Shown in pieces: positions 1 to 7,060 of a stretch of DNA of 9,509 nucleotides (position 1 is its first letter; each line of letters begins with the position of its first letter). The stretch is from Janthinobacterium lividum. Lineage in GTDB: Bacteria; Pseudomonadota; Gammaproteobacteria; Steroidobacterales; Steroidobacteraceae. The stretch is taken from positions 1-9,509 of the forward strand of contig CALPVO020000070.1 in the NCBI GenBank assembly GCA_943327025.2, given 5' to 3'. Below the pieces are notes generated by a model that did not search any database, was not told the origin of the DNA, and worked only from the letters and a program-made list of their open reading frames with translations. A program made the position numbers and the translations under genes.

Positions 1-941
1 AAGTGACTCGTCTCGCGGAAGCGGCCATGCCCGCCGATGCGGTATTCGCCAGCAATACTTCTTCGCTACCTATCACGGGTTTGGCGGAAATATCCGTGCG
101 GCCAGACCGCTTCATCGGCCTGCATTTCTTCTCGCCCGTGGACCGCATGCCGTTGGTTGAGGTCATTCGCGGCAAAGTCACCAGTGATGCCACGCTGGCT
201 GAGGCGCTGGATTTGGTGCAGCAGTTGCGCAAGACCCCCATCATCGTGAACGACAGCCGCGGCTTCTTCACCAGCCGTTTCTTTGGCGCCGTGGTGAACG
301 AAGGCGTCGCGCTGCTGACGGAGGGCGTGAAGCCGGCGCTCATCGAAAACGCTTCCAAACATGCTGGCTTGCCGGTGGGCCCGCTGACCGTGTCCGACGA
401 AGTCGGCCTCGACTTGGCCGTGAATGTAGCGAAGCAAACCGCGAAAGACCTCGGTGACGCCTATCAGCCGGGCGCATCGCTCGCCGTCATTCGGCGTTTG
501 GTGGAAGGCCACGGCCGCCACGGCCGCAAGAACGGGATGGGCTTCTTCGACTACGCCGCCGATGGCAGCAAGCGGTTGTGGCCTGGCCTCGCAGCAGAAT
601 TTCCGGTGGCCACCGTACAGCCCACGGGCGTGCAGATTCGCGAACGCTTGCTGTATGCGGCGGTTGTGGACGCCGCGAAGTGCATTGCGGCGGGAGTAGT
701 GACTGACCCGGGTGAGGCCGATGTGGGGGCTGTGCTTGGCGTGGGGTTCCCCACCTATCTGGGCGGGCCGTTCTCGATGATGGATACGGTGGGCTTGCCG
801 CAGGTGCTGGCCATTTGCGACCGCCTGGCAGCGCAATATGGGGAGCGCTTCGCGTTGCCGCCGCTGATTGCGGAGATGGCTGCCGCCGGTGAGACGTTCT
901 ACGGCCCGCACGCGCGGGTACAGTTCCGCGCAGGAGCCTGA
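1..941 (+). CDS. Multifunctional 3-hydroxyacyl-CoA dehydrogenase (FadB/FadJ type), 5'-truncated by the window edge
   Basis: The reading frame is open at the left edge; the GTG at base 3 is an internal Val, not a start. The 312 visible residues begin inside the NAD-binding Rossmann domain. They show the SNTSS motif (17-21), the GLHFFSPV motif with probable catalytic His41, and Glu53 twelve residues later, the same spacing as the His/Glu pair of this family. Two 3HCDH C-terminal domains follow (about 85-185 and 213-310); the second contains GVGFPTYLGGPF. The doubled C-terminal domain points to the long FadB/FadJ architecture, so an enoyl-CoA hydratase domain of roughly 400 residues probably lies upstream, unseen. 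The reaction would be NAD-dependent oxidation of 3-hydroxyacyl-CoA in cytoplasmic beta-oxidation. Where short-chain enzymes have VNR after GF, this one reads TSR (90-92), as I recall for many FadJ-like proteins. The next gene starts 3 bases after the stop, so the two are surely cotranscribed. fadB versus fadJ cannot be decided. Confidence 0.95.
   Translation, partial: VTRLAEAAMPADAVFASNTSSLPITGLAEISVRPDRFIGLHFFSPVDRMPLVEVIRGKVTSDATLAEALDLVQQLRKTPIIVNDSRGFFTSRFFGAVVNEGVALLTEGVKPALIENASKHAGLPVGPLTVSDEVGLDLAVNVAKQTAKDLGDAYQPGASLAVIRRLVEGHGRHGRKNGMGFFDYAADGSKRLWPGLAAEFPVATVQPTGVQIRERLLYAAVVDAAKCIAAGVVTDPGEADVGAVLGVGFPTYLGGPFSMMDTVGLPQVLAICDRLAAQYGERFALPPLIAEMAAAGETFYGPHARVQFRAGA
932..936 (+). promoter_or_regulatory. 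Ribosome binding site for the first acyl-CoA dehydrogenase gene
   Basis: AGGAG lies 8 bases before the ATG at 945 and inside the last codons of the upstream dehydrogenase gene. It supports 945 as the start and suggests translational coupling across the stop at 939-941. Confidence 0.75.
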
Positions 942-944
942 GCC

Positions 945-2036
945 ATGGACTTCGACTTTTCCGATGAGCAGAAAATGTTCCGTGAGGAAGTGCGCAAGGC
1001 ACTTGCCCGCGCTTGCCCGGTGGCGGAAGTCCGCAAGGTGCTGGAAGGCCAAGGGCCGTGGGCGGCGCCCGCTTGGGACGCGCTGGTAGAGCAGGGCGTG
1101 ACCGCCGCTGACGTGGCTGAAGAGCACGGCGGGCTAGGCTTGAGTGTGCTCGAACTGGCAGTGGCAGCGGAAGAGGTGGGCTATGCACTGGCGCCAACGC
1201 CGCTCTTCACGAGCATTGGCCTCGCGTTGGAGGTGGTGCGGCGTGCGGGGTCGCCGGCGCAGCAGTCGGCGTGGTTGCCGTCGCTCGCGCAGGGTACCGC
1301 GACGGCTACGGTCGCGCTCGGGTTGCATGGCGTCCTGCCGTGCCTGGCTGCCAACGGTACCGCAGAAGGTGAACTGACGGCCGTGCCTGATGGTCTTTCG
1401 GCCGACGCTGTTTTCTTCAGAGCACTGGCGGCTGATGGTCAGGTGCATTGGTGTCGTGTCACTGCCAACGCCGCAGGCTGCGAGCGGCGTGCACAGGACA
1501 GCATCGACCCCACGCGCCCGCTGGCGGCGGTGAAGTTGCGACAGGCGGTCATCGAAGTGCTGGCCGGTGGTGCCGATGCCGCCATCGTTCTGCAGGGGGT
1601 GCTGTACCGCGGTGCCGTGCTGTTAGCGTTCGAGCAGCTGGGTGGAGCGGCGCGCGCACTCGAAGACGCGCGCAGATACGTGCTCGACCGACGTGCCTTC
1701 GGCAAACAGGTGGGCGCTTACCAAGCCATGAAGCACAAGCTGGTGGACATCTACACGGCGGTGGAATTAGCGCGCGTGCATGTCTACTACAGCGCGTGGG
1801 CTTTGCAGACGAATGCTCCGGAGTTGCCCGTGGCTGCGGCGGGCGCGCGCGTTGCCGCTTCGCAAGCCTATGTCTTGGCGGCACAAGAAGGCCTGCAGGC
1901 ACACGGCGGCTTTGGCTTCACGTGGGCGGCGGACTGTCACTTGCACTACCGACGCGCGCGCTGGACAGCGCTCATTCTGGGTAATGTTCACGACTGGCGC
2001 GAACAGCTGGTTAGCGGCTTGGTCGCGACGGCCTGA
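945..2036 (+). CDS. Acyl-CoA dehydrogenase-family protein, probable non-catalytic partner subunit
   Basis: This 363-residue protein has the acyl-CoA dehydrogenase layout. The N-terminal helical domain begins with DFSDEQKMFREEV (4-16), a poorly conserved beta domain spans about 115-205, and the C-terminal helical domain contains RRAFGKQVGAYQAMKHKL (249-266) and HGGFGFTWAADCHLHYRRA (320-338). The last two regions normally contribute to FAD binding at the subunit interface. By alignment by eye, the position of the MCAD-type catalytic Glu holds Leu345 and the IVD-type position holds Gly223, so neither known base is present. Glu230 in AFEQLGGA lies two helical turns away and cannot be excluded. 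The middle region also lacks the usual YSEPxxGSD signature, which the downstream partner has. With that partner 12 bases away, this fits one half of a heteromeric acyl-CoA dehydrogenase like those of steroid catabolism (FadE28/FadE29 type). The family call is firm; the subunit role is inference. Confidence 0.93.
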   Translation: MDFDFSDEQKMFREEVRKALARACPVAEVRKVLEGQGPWAAPAWDALVEQGVTAADVAEEHGGLGLSVLELAVAAEEVGYALAPTPLFTSIGLALEVVRRAGSPAQQSAWLPSLAQGTATATVALGLHGVLPCLAANGTAEGELTAVPDGLSADAVFFRALAADGQVHWCRVTANAAGCERRAQDSIDPTRPLAAVKLRQAVIEVLAGGADAAIVLQGVLYRGAVLLAFEQLGGAARALEDARRYVLDRRAFGKQVGAYQAMKHKLVDIYTAVELARVHVYYSAWALQTNAPELPVAAAGARVAASQAYVLAAQEGLQAHGGFGFTWAADCHLHYRRARWTALILGNVHDWREQLVSGLVATA

Positions 2037-2040
2037 GGAG
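2035..2040 (+). promoter_or_regulatory. Ribosome binding site for the second acyl-CoA dehydrogenase gene
   Basis: GAGGAG overlaps the TGA stop (2034-2036) of the upstream subunit gene and sits 8 bases before the ATG at 2049. An in-frame TAA at 2046-2048 directly precedes the ATG, which excludes any longer start for the downstream gene and any fusion of the two. Confidence 0.8.
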
Positions 2041-2048
2041 CAACTTAA

Positions 2049-3263
2049 ATGCATTTCGAAGACCAACCGCAAGATGCCGAATACCGCGCTCGCGTGCGTG
2101 CGTGGCTGGAAGCGAACGCGGCGCGCAAGACGCGCCCGGACGAGACCTGGGGTTTGCACCTTCCCGAAGACGACCGGGTGGCGGCGGCGCGCGAATGGCA
2201 GCGCCGCAAGTTCGACGCCGGCTTTGGCGCCATCGCGTTTCCCCGCAAATATGGCGGTGCCGGTGGACGTGCTTACGAGTCCGTCATCTTCCAGCAGGAA
2301 GAAGCGAACTTCTCGGTACCGGTGGCGTTCTACAACATCAGCCTTGGTGTTTGCATTCCCTCATTACTGGCTTTGGCGCGCCCGGAGCACAAAGAACGCC
2401 ATGTTCGCCCGGCACTCGAAGGCACGGAAGTTTGGTGTCAGCTCTACTCGGAGCCGGCGGCTGGTTCCGATCTTGCCGGCATTCTGACGCGCGCCGAGCA
2501 TGACCCGACGACTGGTGATTTCATCATCAATGGCCAGAAGGTGTGGACGACGCATGCACGGCACGCTTCCTGGGCCTTGCTGGTGGCGCGAACCGACGCG
2601 AGCAAGCCGAAGCACGAAGGGTTGACGGTCTTCATCATTGACATGAAGGCGCCCGGCATCACCGTGCGCCCCATTCGTCAGGCGAGTGGCGAAGCTGACT
2701 TCAATGAAGTGTTCCTGACGGACGTCCGCGTGCCCGCGGGGAATGTCATTGGCGAAGTCGATGGCGGCTGGAAAGTGATTGTCGCCTCGCTGGTTCACGA
2801 ACGCGTATCGATTGGTGGTGCGTTGCCGCGCGACCTGCACCGCATGACGCTCGAAATGGCTGGCGATCGCGCCAAGACGGACGCGCGCATTCGCGAGCGT
2901 GTGGCGGACCAGTACCTGATGTCCCAAGGTCTGTGGCTGATGAGTGCCCGCGCTCTGACCGCGGTTTCCAAGGGACAGGCTCCAGGCCCCGAAAGCATCT
3001 GTGCCAAGATCATTGCCGGACGGTTCCTGCAGGACTTCGCCTATTTCGGCATGGACTTGCGGGGCAGCGAGGGGGTCTTGGCAGGACGCGAACTCGACGA
3101 AGCCGCCATGACGGCGCAGCGCATGTGGTTCGGCAGCCTCGCCGTGCGTATTGCTGGAGGCACGGACGAAATTGTTCGCAATACCATCGCCGAGCGCGTC
3201 TTGGGCTTGCCGTCCGAGGTGCGCATCGACAAGGGTATTCCGTTCAAAGACCTGCCCCGCTGA
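2049..3263 (+). CDS. Acyl-CoA dehydrogenase, probable catalytic FAD-binding subunit
   Basis: This 404-residue protein would oxidise an acyl-CoA to the trans-2-enoyl-CoA with FAD, passing electrons to electron-transferring flavoprotein. It opens with a polar helix (EYRARVRAWLEANA, 11-24) typical of steroid- and terpenoid-type FadE proteins. The central beta domain carries WCQLYSEPAAGSDLAG (129-144), INGQKVWTTHARHASWALL (160-178) and the VFLTDVRVPAGNVIGE segment (221-236). The end reads IAGGTDEIVRNTIAERVLGLP (368-388). The MCAD-type catalytic Glu is replaced by Gly370, while Glu251 in LVHERVSIGG aligns with the IVD/LCAD-type catalytic Glu, so this subunit probably supplies the base. The strong GAGGAG site fixes the start. 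Adjacency to a dehydrogenase-like gene lacking both bases suggests a hetero-oligomer. It resembles the FadE26/FadE29/FadE30-like group in style, but the specific substrate cannot be read from the sequence. Confidence 0.95.
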   Translation: MHFEDQPQDAEYRARVRAWLEANAARKTRPDETWGLHLPEDDRVAAAREWQRRKFDAGFGAIAFPRKYGGAGGRAYESVIFQQEEANFSVPVAFYNISLGVCIPSLLALARPEHKERHVRPALEGTEVWCQLYSEPAAGSDLAGILTRAEHDPTTGDFIINGQKVWTTHARHASWALLVARTDASKPKHEGLTVFIIDMKAPGITVRPIRQASGEADFNEVFLTDVRVPAGNVIGEVDGGWKVIVASLVHERVSIGGALPRDLHRMTLEMAGDRAKTDARIRERVADQYLMSQGLWLMSARALTAVSKGQAPGPESICAKIIAGRFLQDFAYFGMDLRGSEGVLAGRELDEAAMTAQRMWFGSLAVRIAGGTDEIVRNTIAERVLGLPSEVRIDKGIPFKDLPR

Positions 3264-3309
3264 AGTTCTTTCCTGCCCAACCTTAAATTTCTACCGCTGA
3301 AGGATTCCC
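3264..3309 (+). other. 46-base gap, the widest between genes in the window
   Basis: This gap separates the dehydrogenase pair from the nitronate-monooxygenase-like gene. I see no hairpin with a T-run and no convincing -35/-10 pair. The stretch is locally AT-richer (CCTTAAATTTCTACC) and ends in the ribosome binding site GAAGGA (3299-3304), 5 bases before the ATG at 3310. A weak internal promoter cannot be excluded, but the simplest reading is uninterrupted cotranscription. Confidence 0.55.
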
Positions 3310-4272
3310 ATGGCTCTTCCCGCCTTGCTGCAAGATCGCTTGACGCTCCCCATGGTGGGCGCTCCCATGTTTCTGGCCAGCCGCGCAGAGTTGGTCATCG
3401 CCCAGTGTCTTGCCGGCGTGGTGGGTACCTTTCCCTCGCTGAACGCGCGGACGACGGAAGAATTGGATACCTGGTTAACGCGTATCGGCGCTGCGCTTGC
3501 CGCGGCGCAAGCAGCGGACCCTGGTCGGCGCATTGCGCCCTATGGCGTGAACCTCATCCTTCATCCGACCAATACCCGGGTAGCAGCAGACCTCGAGTGC
3601 ATGGCACGGCACCGGGTACCCATCGTCATTACGTCCGTCGGCAAGCCCGAAGGCGTGGTGAAAGCGGTACATTCCTGGGGCGGCATCGTCTTCCACGATG
3701 TCACCACCATGAAGTTTGCACGGAAGGCGCTGGAGTGTGACGTGGATGGTTTGGTGTTGGTCTGCGCTGGCGCCGGTGGCCATGGCGGCACCATGAATCC
3801 ATTCGCGTTCGTCGAGGAAGTCCGCGCCGAATACGCTGGTACCGTGTTGCTCGCGGGCGCCATGTCTACCGGCCGAGCCATTCGCGCGGCCTTGGACTTG
3901 GGCGCGGACCTTGCCTACATGGGTACGCGGTTCTTGGTGGCGCAGGAAGCGAATGTGCCCCCGCCGCAGCAAGCGATGATGCTGGAAGCGACCATGGCCG
4001 ATATCGTCTATACCGCCGTGTTCAGTGGCATTCCGGCCAACTACCTGGCGCCGAGCATCGCTGCGAATGGCGTTGATGTGGCGGCGCTGGTGAAGTTGGG
4101 CAGTCTGCCGGGCGCCGAGGCGCCGAAGGACATCTTCAAGCCAGGCCAGGAAAAGCCGAAGGCATGGAAGGAAGTCTGGTCGGCGGGGCAGGGGGTGGGT
4201 TCGCTGCATGACGTGTTGCCGGCTGCCGAGATAGTGGCGCGCCTGCAGGCAGAGTTTCTGGCAACGCGTTGA
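3310..4272 (+). CDS. Nitronate monooxygenase / 2-nitropropane dioxygenase-family flavoprotein
   Basis: The 320-residue protein has a TIM-barrel FMN enzyme pattern. It shows the N-terminal PMVGAPMFLAS (14-24), a strand with YGVNLILH (78-85), a strand with VPIVITSVG (103-111), the family signature CAGAGGHGG (152-160) with His158 at the position of the proposed catalytic His, a LAGAMSTGRAI segment (181-191), and AYMGTRFLVA (202-211) for the FMN phosphate. The C-terminus WSAGQGVGSLHDVLPAAEIV (290-309) is also family-like. Classical members oxidise nitronates, but the family also includes flavoenzymes working on CoA-thioesters, such as IpdC of the mycobacterial steroid C/D-ring pathway and FabK-like enoyl reductases. 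Here it sits between an acyl-CoA dehydrogenase pair and an acyl-CoA ligase, so a redox step on a CoA-linked intermediate is at least as likely as detoxification of nitro compounds. GAAGGA (3299-3304) supports the start. The family call is firm; the reaction is unknown. Confidence 0.93.
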   Translation: MALPALLQDRLTLPMVGAPMFLASRAELVIAQCLAGVVGTFPSLNARTTEELDTWLTRIGAALAAAQAADPGRRIAPYGVNLILHPTNTRVAADLECMARHRVPIVITSVGKPEGVVKAVHSWGGIVFHDVTTMKFARKALECDVDGLVLVCAGAGGHGGTMNPFAFVEEVRAEYAGTVLLAGAMSTGRAIRAALDLGADLAYMGTRFLVAQEANVPPPQQAMMLEATMADIVYTAVFSGIPANYLAPSIAANGVDVAALVKLGSLPGAEAPKDIFKPGQEKPKAWKEVWSAGQGVGSLHDVLPAAEIVARLQAEFLATR

Positions 4273-4303
4273 GAACCTGCCAGCCCCTCATTTGAAGAAA
4301 GAC

Positions 4304-4309
4304 GGAAGA
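4304..4309 (+). promoter_or_regulatory. Ribosome binding site for the acyl-CoA synthetase gene
   Basis: GGAAGA lies 4 bases before the ATG at 4314, within the 41-base gap after the flavoprotein gene (4273-4313). The gap shows no terminator-like hairpin. Confidence 0.6.
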
Positions 4310-4313
4310 CAGC

Positions 4314-5945
4314 ATGGCTACCTTCAATTTCGGTGATCTCTACGACATCACGGCGGCTACGGTGCCGGACAAGGTGGCCATTCGGTACGACGGCACCAGC
4401 ATTACCTTCGCTGAATCCGCCGCGCGCACCGACCGCATCGCGGCGGCTTTGCATGCTGCTGGGGTGCGACGGGGTGATACGGTGGCCTTGCACTTGCACA
4501 ACGTGCCGGCACATATTGAAGCGTTCATCGCCGCCTGTAAGCTCGGTGCCGCCCCGGTCAATGTGAATTACCGCTATCAGGCGGCCGAACTCGATTACCT
4601 CTATGACAACATGCAGGTGGCAGCGCTTTATGTAGGTGCCGAGTTCCTGGCAGCGGCGTTACCCGTGGCCCAGCGCCAAAGTTCCTTGAAGGTGGTGGTG
4701 GCGGTGGACGGCAACCCCGCCGAATTGCCGCCCGGCGTGCTGGACCATGCCACCATTGCCAGCGACCCCGCGCTAGTGGCAGTGCCGGTGGAGCGACGCA
4801 GCGACGACTTGGTCATCCTCTACACGGGGGGGACCACTGGCATGCCCAAGGGCGTCATGTGGACGCATGAAGATTTGTTCTTCAGTGCGCTTGGCGGCGG
4901 TGGTTACTACTCGGCACTGGGTCCCATTGCGGCGCCTGAAGACCTTCCCGAGCGCATCCGTACGGGCTATCCGCTCACCAGTCTGTCGTTGCCACCGCTC
5001 ATGCATGCGGCGGCCATGTGGTACTGCCTCATCGGCTTGTACGCCGGTCAAACAGCGGTGCTCAATCCGGCGCGGCACTTCGACGCCGAGCAGGTGTTCG
5101 ACCTCATCATTGCCGAGAGCGTCAATTCCATCATCATCGTCGGCGATGCCATGGCGCGGCCGCTGGCCGAGGCCCTCGAAGCGCATCCGGGCCGCTGGGA
5201 TTTGTCGCGGCTGGCGATGATCGGTTCCGGTGGTGCACCGCTGAGTGCGCACCTGCAGACGCGTTTGTCCGGCTTGCTGCCGAACACGCGCGTCATGACT
5301 TCGCTCGGCTCTTCCGAGAGCGGCGCCTTGGGGGCCGGTGCGCCTAGCCCCGATGGCATGCTGCGCCTCGCACCGCGTGCGGACCTCGTGGTGCTGATGC
5401 GCGTCAATGAGGACGGGCCAGAGCCCGGCTGGCGTCGTGCCGTGGTCGGTGAGCGCGGCATCATTTCACGTTGGGGTCGCTTACCACAGGGCTACCTCCG
5501 CGACCCGCAGAAGACGGCGGCCACGTTCGCGATGGTGGACGGCGTGCGCCACGCTATTACCGGTGACGAAGGGCGCCTCGAGGACGATGGCGGTATTACG
5601 CTGTTTGGTCGTGGCTCTACTTGCATTAACACTGGTGGCGAAAAGGTTTTCCCCGAAGAGGTGGAAGCGGTGTTACGTGGCCACCCAGCCGTGCTGGATG
5701 CCGTGGTGGTGGGCGTTCCCGACCCACGTTGGGGTGAGGCGGTGACGGCTATCGTGCAAAGGCGTAGCGCTGAGTCGACAGACGTCGATGCACTTCGCGA
5801 TTGCTGTCGCGTCGCTCTAGCGGGCTACAAAGTGCCGAAGCATGTGTTATTCGTGGAAGAAGTGCAGCGCAGTCCAGCGGGCAAGGCGGACTATCCGTGG
5901 GGCAAGCGTACTGCGAGGGTGCTGTTGGGTTTGGCTGCTTCGTGA
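4314..5945 (+). CDS. AMP-forming acyl-CoA synthetase (FadD19/FadD3-like style)
   Basis: This 543-residue adenylate-forming ligase would couple a free carboxylic acid to CoA using ATP. Visible motifs in order are the P-loop YTGGTTGMPKGV (170-181), LPPLMHAAAMW (226-236) lining the acid pocket, GSGGAPLS (304-311), TSLGSSESG (329-337, the A5-type motif), ITGDEGRLEDDG (415-426) with the ribose-binding Asp, GRGSTCINTGGEKVFPEEVE (432-451) at the hinge to the C-terminal domain, and SPAGKADY (520-527) with the probable catalytic Lys524. The CINTGGEK hinge, the MWTHED after the P-loop and the length are typical of ligases near mycobacterial FadD19 and related steroid-side-chain or cyclic-acid ligases, rather than E. 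coli-type long-chain FadD; this is recognition by memory. It probably starts the pathway served by the upstream dehydrogenases. Its stop TGA overlaps the GTG proposed as start of the next gene. Confidence 0.95.
   Translation: MATFNFGDLYDITAATVPDKVAIRYDGTSITFAESAARTDRIAAALHAAGVRRGDTVALHLHNVPAHIEAFIAACKLGAAPVNVNYRYQAAELDYLYDNMQVAALYVGAEFLAAALPVAQRQSSLKVVVAVDGNPAELPPGVLDHATIASDPALVAVPVERRSDDLVILYTGGTTGMPKGVMWTHEDLFFSALGGGGYYSALGPIAAPEDLPERIRTGYPLTSLSLPPLMHAAAMWYCLIGLYAGQTAVLNPARHFDAEQVFDLIIAESVNSIIIVGDAMARPLAEALEAHPGRWDLSRLAMIGSGGAPLSAHLQTRLSGLLPNTRVMTSLGSSESGALGAGAPSPDGMLRLAPRADLVVLMRVNEDGPEPGWRRAVVGERGIISRWGRLPQGYLRDPQKTAATFAMVDGVRHAITGDEGRLEDDGGITLFGRGSTCINTGGEKVFPEEVEAVLRGHPAVLDAVVVGVPDPRWGEAVTAIVQRRSAESTDVDALRDCCRVALAGYKVPKHVLFVEEVQRSPAGKADYPWGKRTARVLLGLAAS
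5942..5945 (+). other. GTGA stop/start overlap between ligase and MBL-fold hydrolase genes
   Basis: The ligase stop TGA (5943-5945) is nested in GTGA, whose GTG is in frame with the downstream hydrolase. Such overlaps usually mean translational coupling. No good Shine-Dalgarno precedes it, and the alternative ATG at 5987 also lacks one, so the start remains a choice. Confidence 0.55.
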
Positions 5946-7060
5946 CCGCGCCGCGTCTCGCGCCGCAACGCGCCGCTCCCCCCGGTATGGAGTGGTTTCC
6001 ACTGGCACCACCGGCCCAAGGCGAAGCGGTGGAGTTCGTGGAAGGCCTGCAGTGGATTCGTCTGCCGGTACCGGGTTATCTCGACCATATCAACGTCTGG
6101 TTGTTGCCAAGCGCGGATGGCGGCTGGTGGCTGGTGGATACGGGTCTCGGTTTGCCGGCAGTCCGTGAGGCTTGGGAACCCCTGCTTACGCGGTACGGTT
6201 TGGCCAAGTCGCTACGCGGCATTCTAGTAACGCATCACCACCCGGATCATTTCGGGATGGCCGGCTGGCTGGCGCAGCGCTGCGACGTGAGTGTCACCAT
6301 GAGCACTGCGGCTTTTGCCGCTGGTGCCCGCCAATTTCATAACCTGCATATGGACCGTATCGCCCCGTTCACCGAGCGCTGGGGTGTCGACTATCCACGT
6401 CTCGTGCAAGACGCCCGTGCCCGTCATGTGTTTCGCAGTGTGGTGGGTGAACTGCCACCTTTGGCGGAGCCGCTCGAAGACCACGGCCAGTTCACAGCGA
6501 CGCAACTGCCGTTGCAGATCTCGCTGCATGACGGCCATGCCGAGGGCCATGCCTGTCTGCATGCGGAAGCCGCCGGGCTGTTCATTGCCGGAGACGAGTT
6601 GCTGCCCACCATTTCCAGCAACGTCAGCCTCTATCCGCAAGGCGGTTTGCAAGACCCGATGGGCGCGCATCTCGCTTCCCTGCGACGCCTGCGCGCTTTG
6701 CCTGCTGAAGTGCTGGTGCTGCCGGCGCATGGGCGTCCCTTCCACGGTGCGCAGGCTCGTCTGGATTTGCTGGAAGCCGAACATGACGAGCGGTTCAGTC
6801 AATTGCTAGAGTTCGCCAGTGTTCCGCGCAGTGCAGTGGATCTGGCGAACTGCTTGTTCGGCCATCGACCGTTGGAGGGCATGAACCTGCTACTGGCGAT
6901 GGGCGAAACCTTGGCGCATCTGCAATATCTGTTGGGGACGGGCGCCCTGCTGCCAGTGGCCGCTTCGGCCGAGGCGTCGGCGAGTGCTCCCGTGGGTTGT
7001 TTGTCGTCCTACCAGTTGCCAGAGGCCGTGCCGTATTTCATCAGGGCACAGCGCGCATGA
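5942..7060 (+). CDS. Metallo-beta-lactamase-fold hydrolase with C-terminal winged-helix-like domain
   Basis: From GTG 5942 the protein has 372 residues; from ATG 5987 (Met16) it has 357. The residues between are Ala/Pro-rich and look dispensable. The fold is shown by LDHINVWLL (48-55), WLVDTG (63-68), the dinuclear metal motif THHHPDH (97-103: His98, His100, Asp102, His103), DGHAEGHACLH (197-207, with His203 in the role of the usual HTPGH), AGDELLPTIS (216-225, Asp218) and LPAHGRPF (260-267, His263). All metal ligands are therefore present. The region from about 275 to 335, ERFSQLL through LAHLQYLLGTG, looks like the winged-helix domain attached to LACTB2-type hydrolases. A reaction on a thioester, ester or lactone is possible; the sequence does not say which. 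The coupled overlaps on both sides tie it to the acyl-CoA ligase and the amidohydrolase. There is no signal peptide, so it acts in the cytoplasm. Confidence 0.9.
   Translation: MTAPRLAPQRAAPPGMEWFPLAPPAQGEAVEFVEGLQWIRLPVPGYLDHINVWLLPSADGGWWLVDTGLGLPAVREAWEPLLTRYGLAKSLRGILVTHHHPDHFGMAGWLAQRCDVSVTMSTAAFAAGARQFHNLHMDRIAPFTERWGVDYPRLVQDARARHVFRSVVGELPPLAEPLEDHGQFTATQLPLQISLHDGHAEGHACLHAEAAGLFIAGDELLPTISSNVSLYPQGGLQDPMGAHLASLRRLRALPAEVLVLPAHGRPFHGAQARLDLLEAEHDERFSQLLEFASVPRSAVDLANCLFGHRPLEGMNLLLAMGETLAHLQYLLGTGALLPVAASAEASASAPVGCLSSYQLPEAVPYFIRAQRA
7057..7060 (+). other. ATGA stop/start overlap between MBL-fold hydrolase and amidohydrolase genes
   Basis: The hydrolase stop TGA (7058-7060) and the amidohydrolase ATG (7057-7059) share ATGA. 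A weak CAGGG (7042-7046) lies 10 bases upstream. This selects 7057 over the GTG-type start 60 bases earlier, which would add residues with no family resemblance. Confidence 0.75.

Noticed and set aside
66..1127. Long open frame on the - strand (353 codons) opposite the hydroxyacyl-CoA dehydrogenase gene
   Set aside because: It lies fully antisense to recognisable genes and its translation is rich in His, Arg and Gln with no family motif, as expected for a codon-bias shadow in GC-rich DNA.
3475..4209. - strand open frame of 244 codons opposite the flavoprotein gene
   Set aside because: It is a shadow of the nitronate-monooxygenase-family gene; no motifs are recognisable.
4826..4832. Run of seven G inside the ligase P-loop coding region, considered as a slippage or phase-variation site
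   Set aside because: It simply encodes the conserved Gly-Gly of the P-loop, and the frame is intact on both sides. A single G7 with no other sign of phase variation is weak.
5801..5941. Upstream ATG at 5801 extending the MBL-fold hydrolase by 47 residues into the ligase gene
   Set aside because: It would overlap the ligase by about 145 bases, and the extension has no MBL-family resemblance. GTG 5942 or ATG 5987 are far more plausible.
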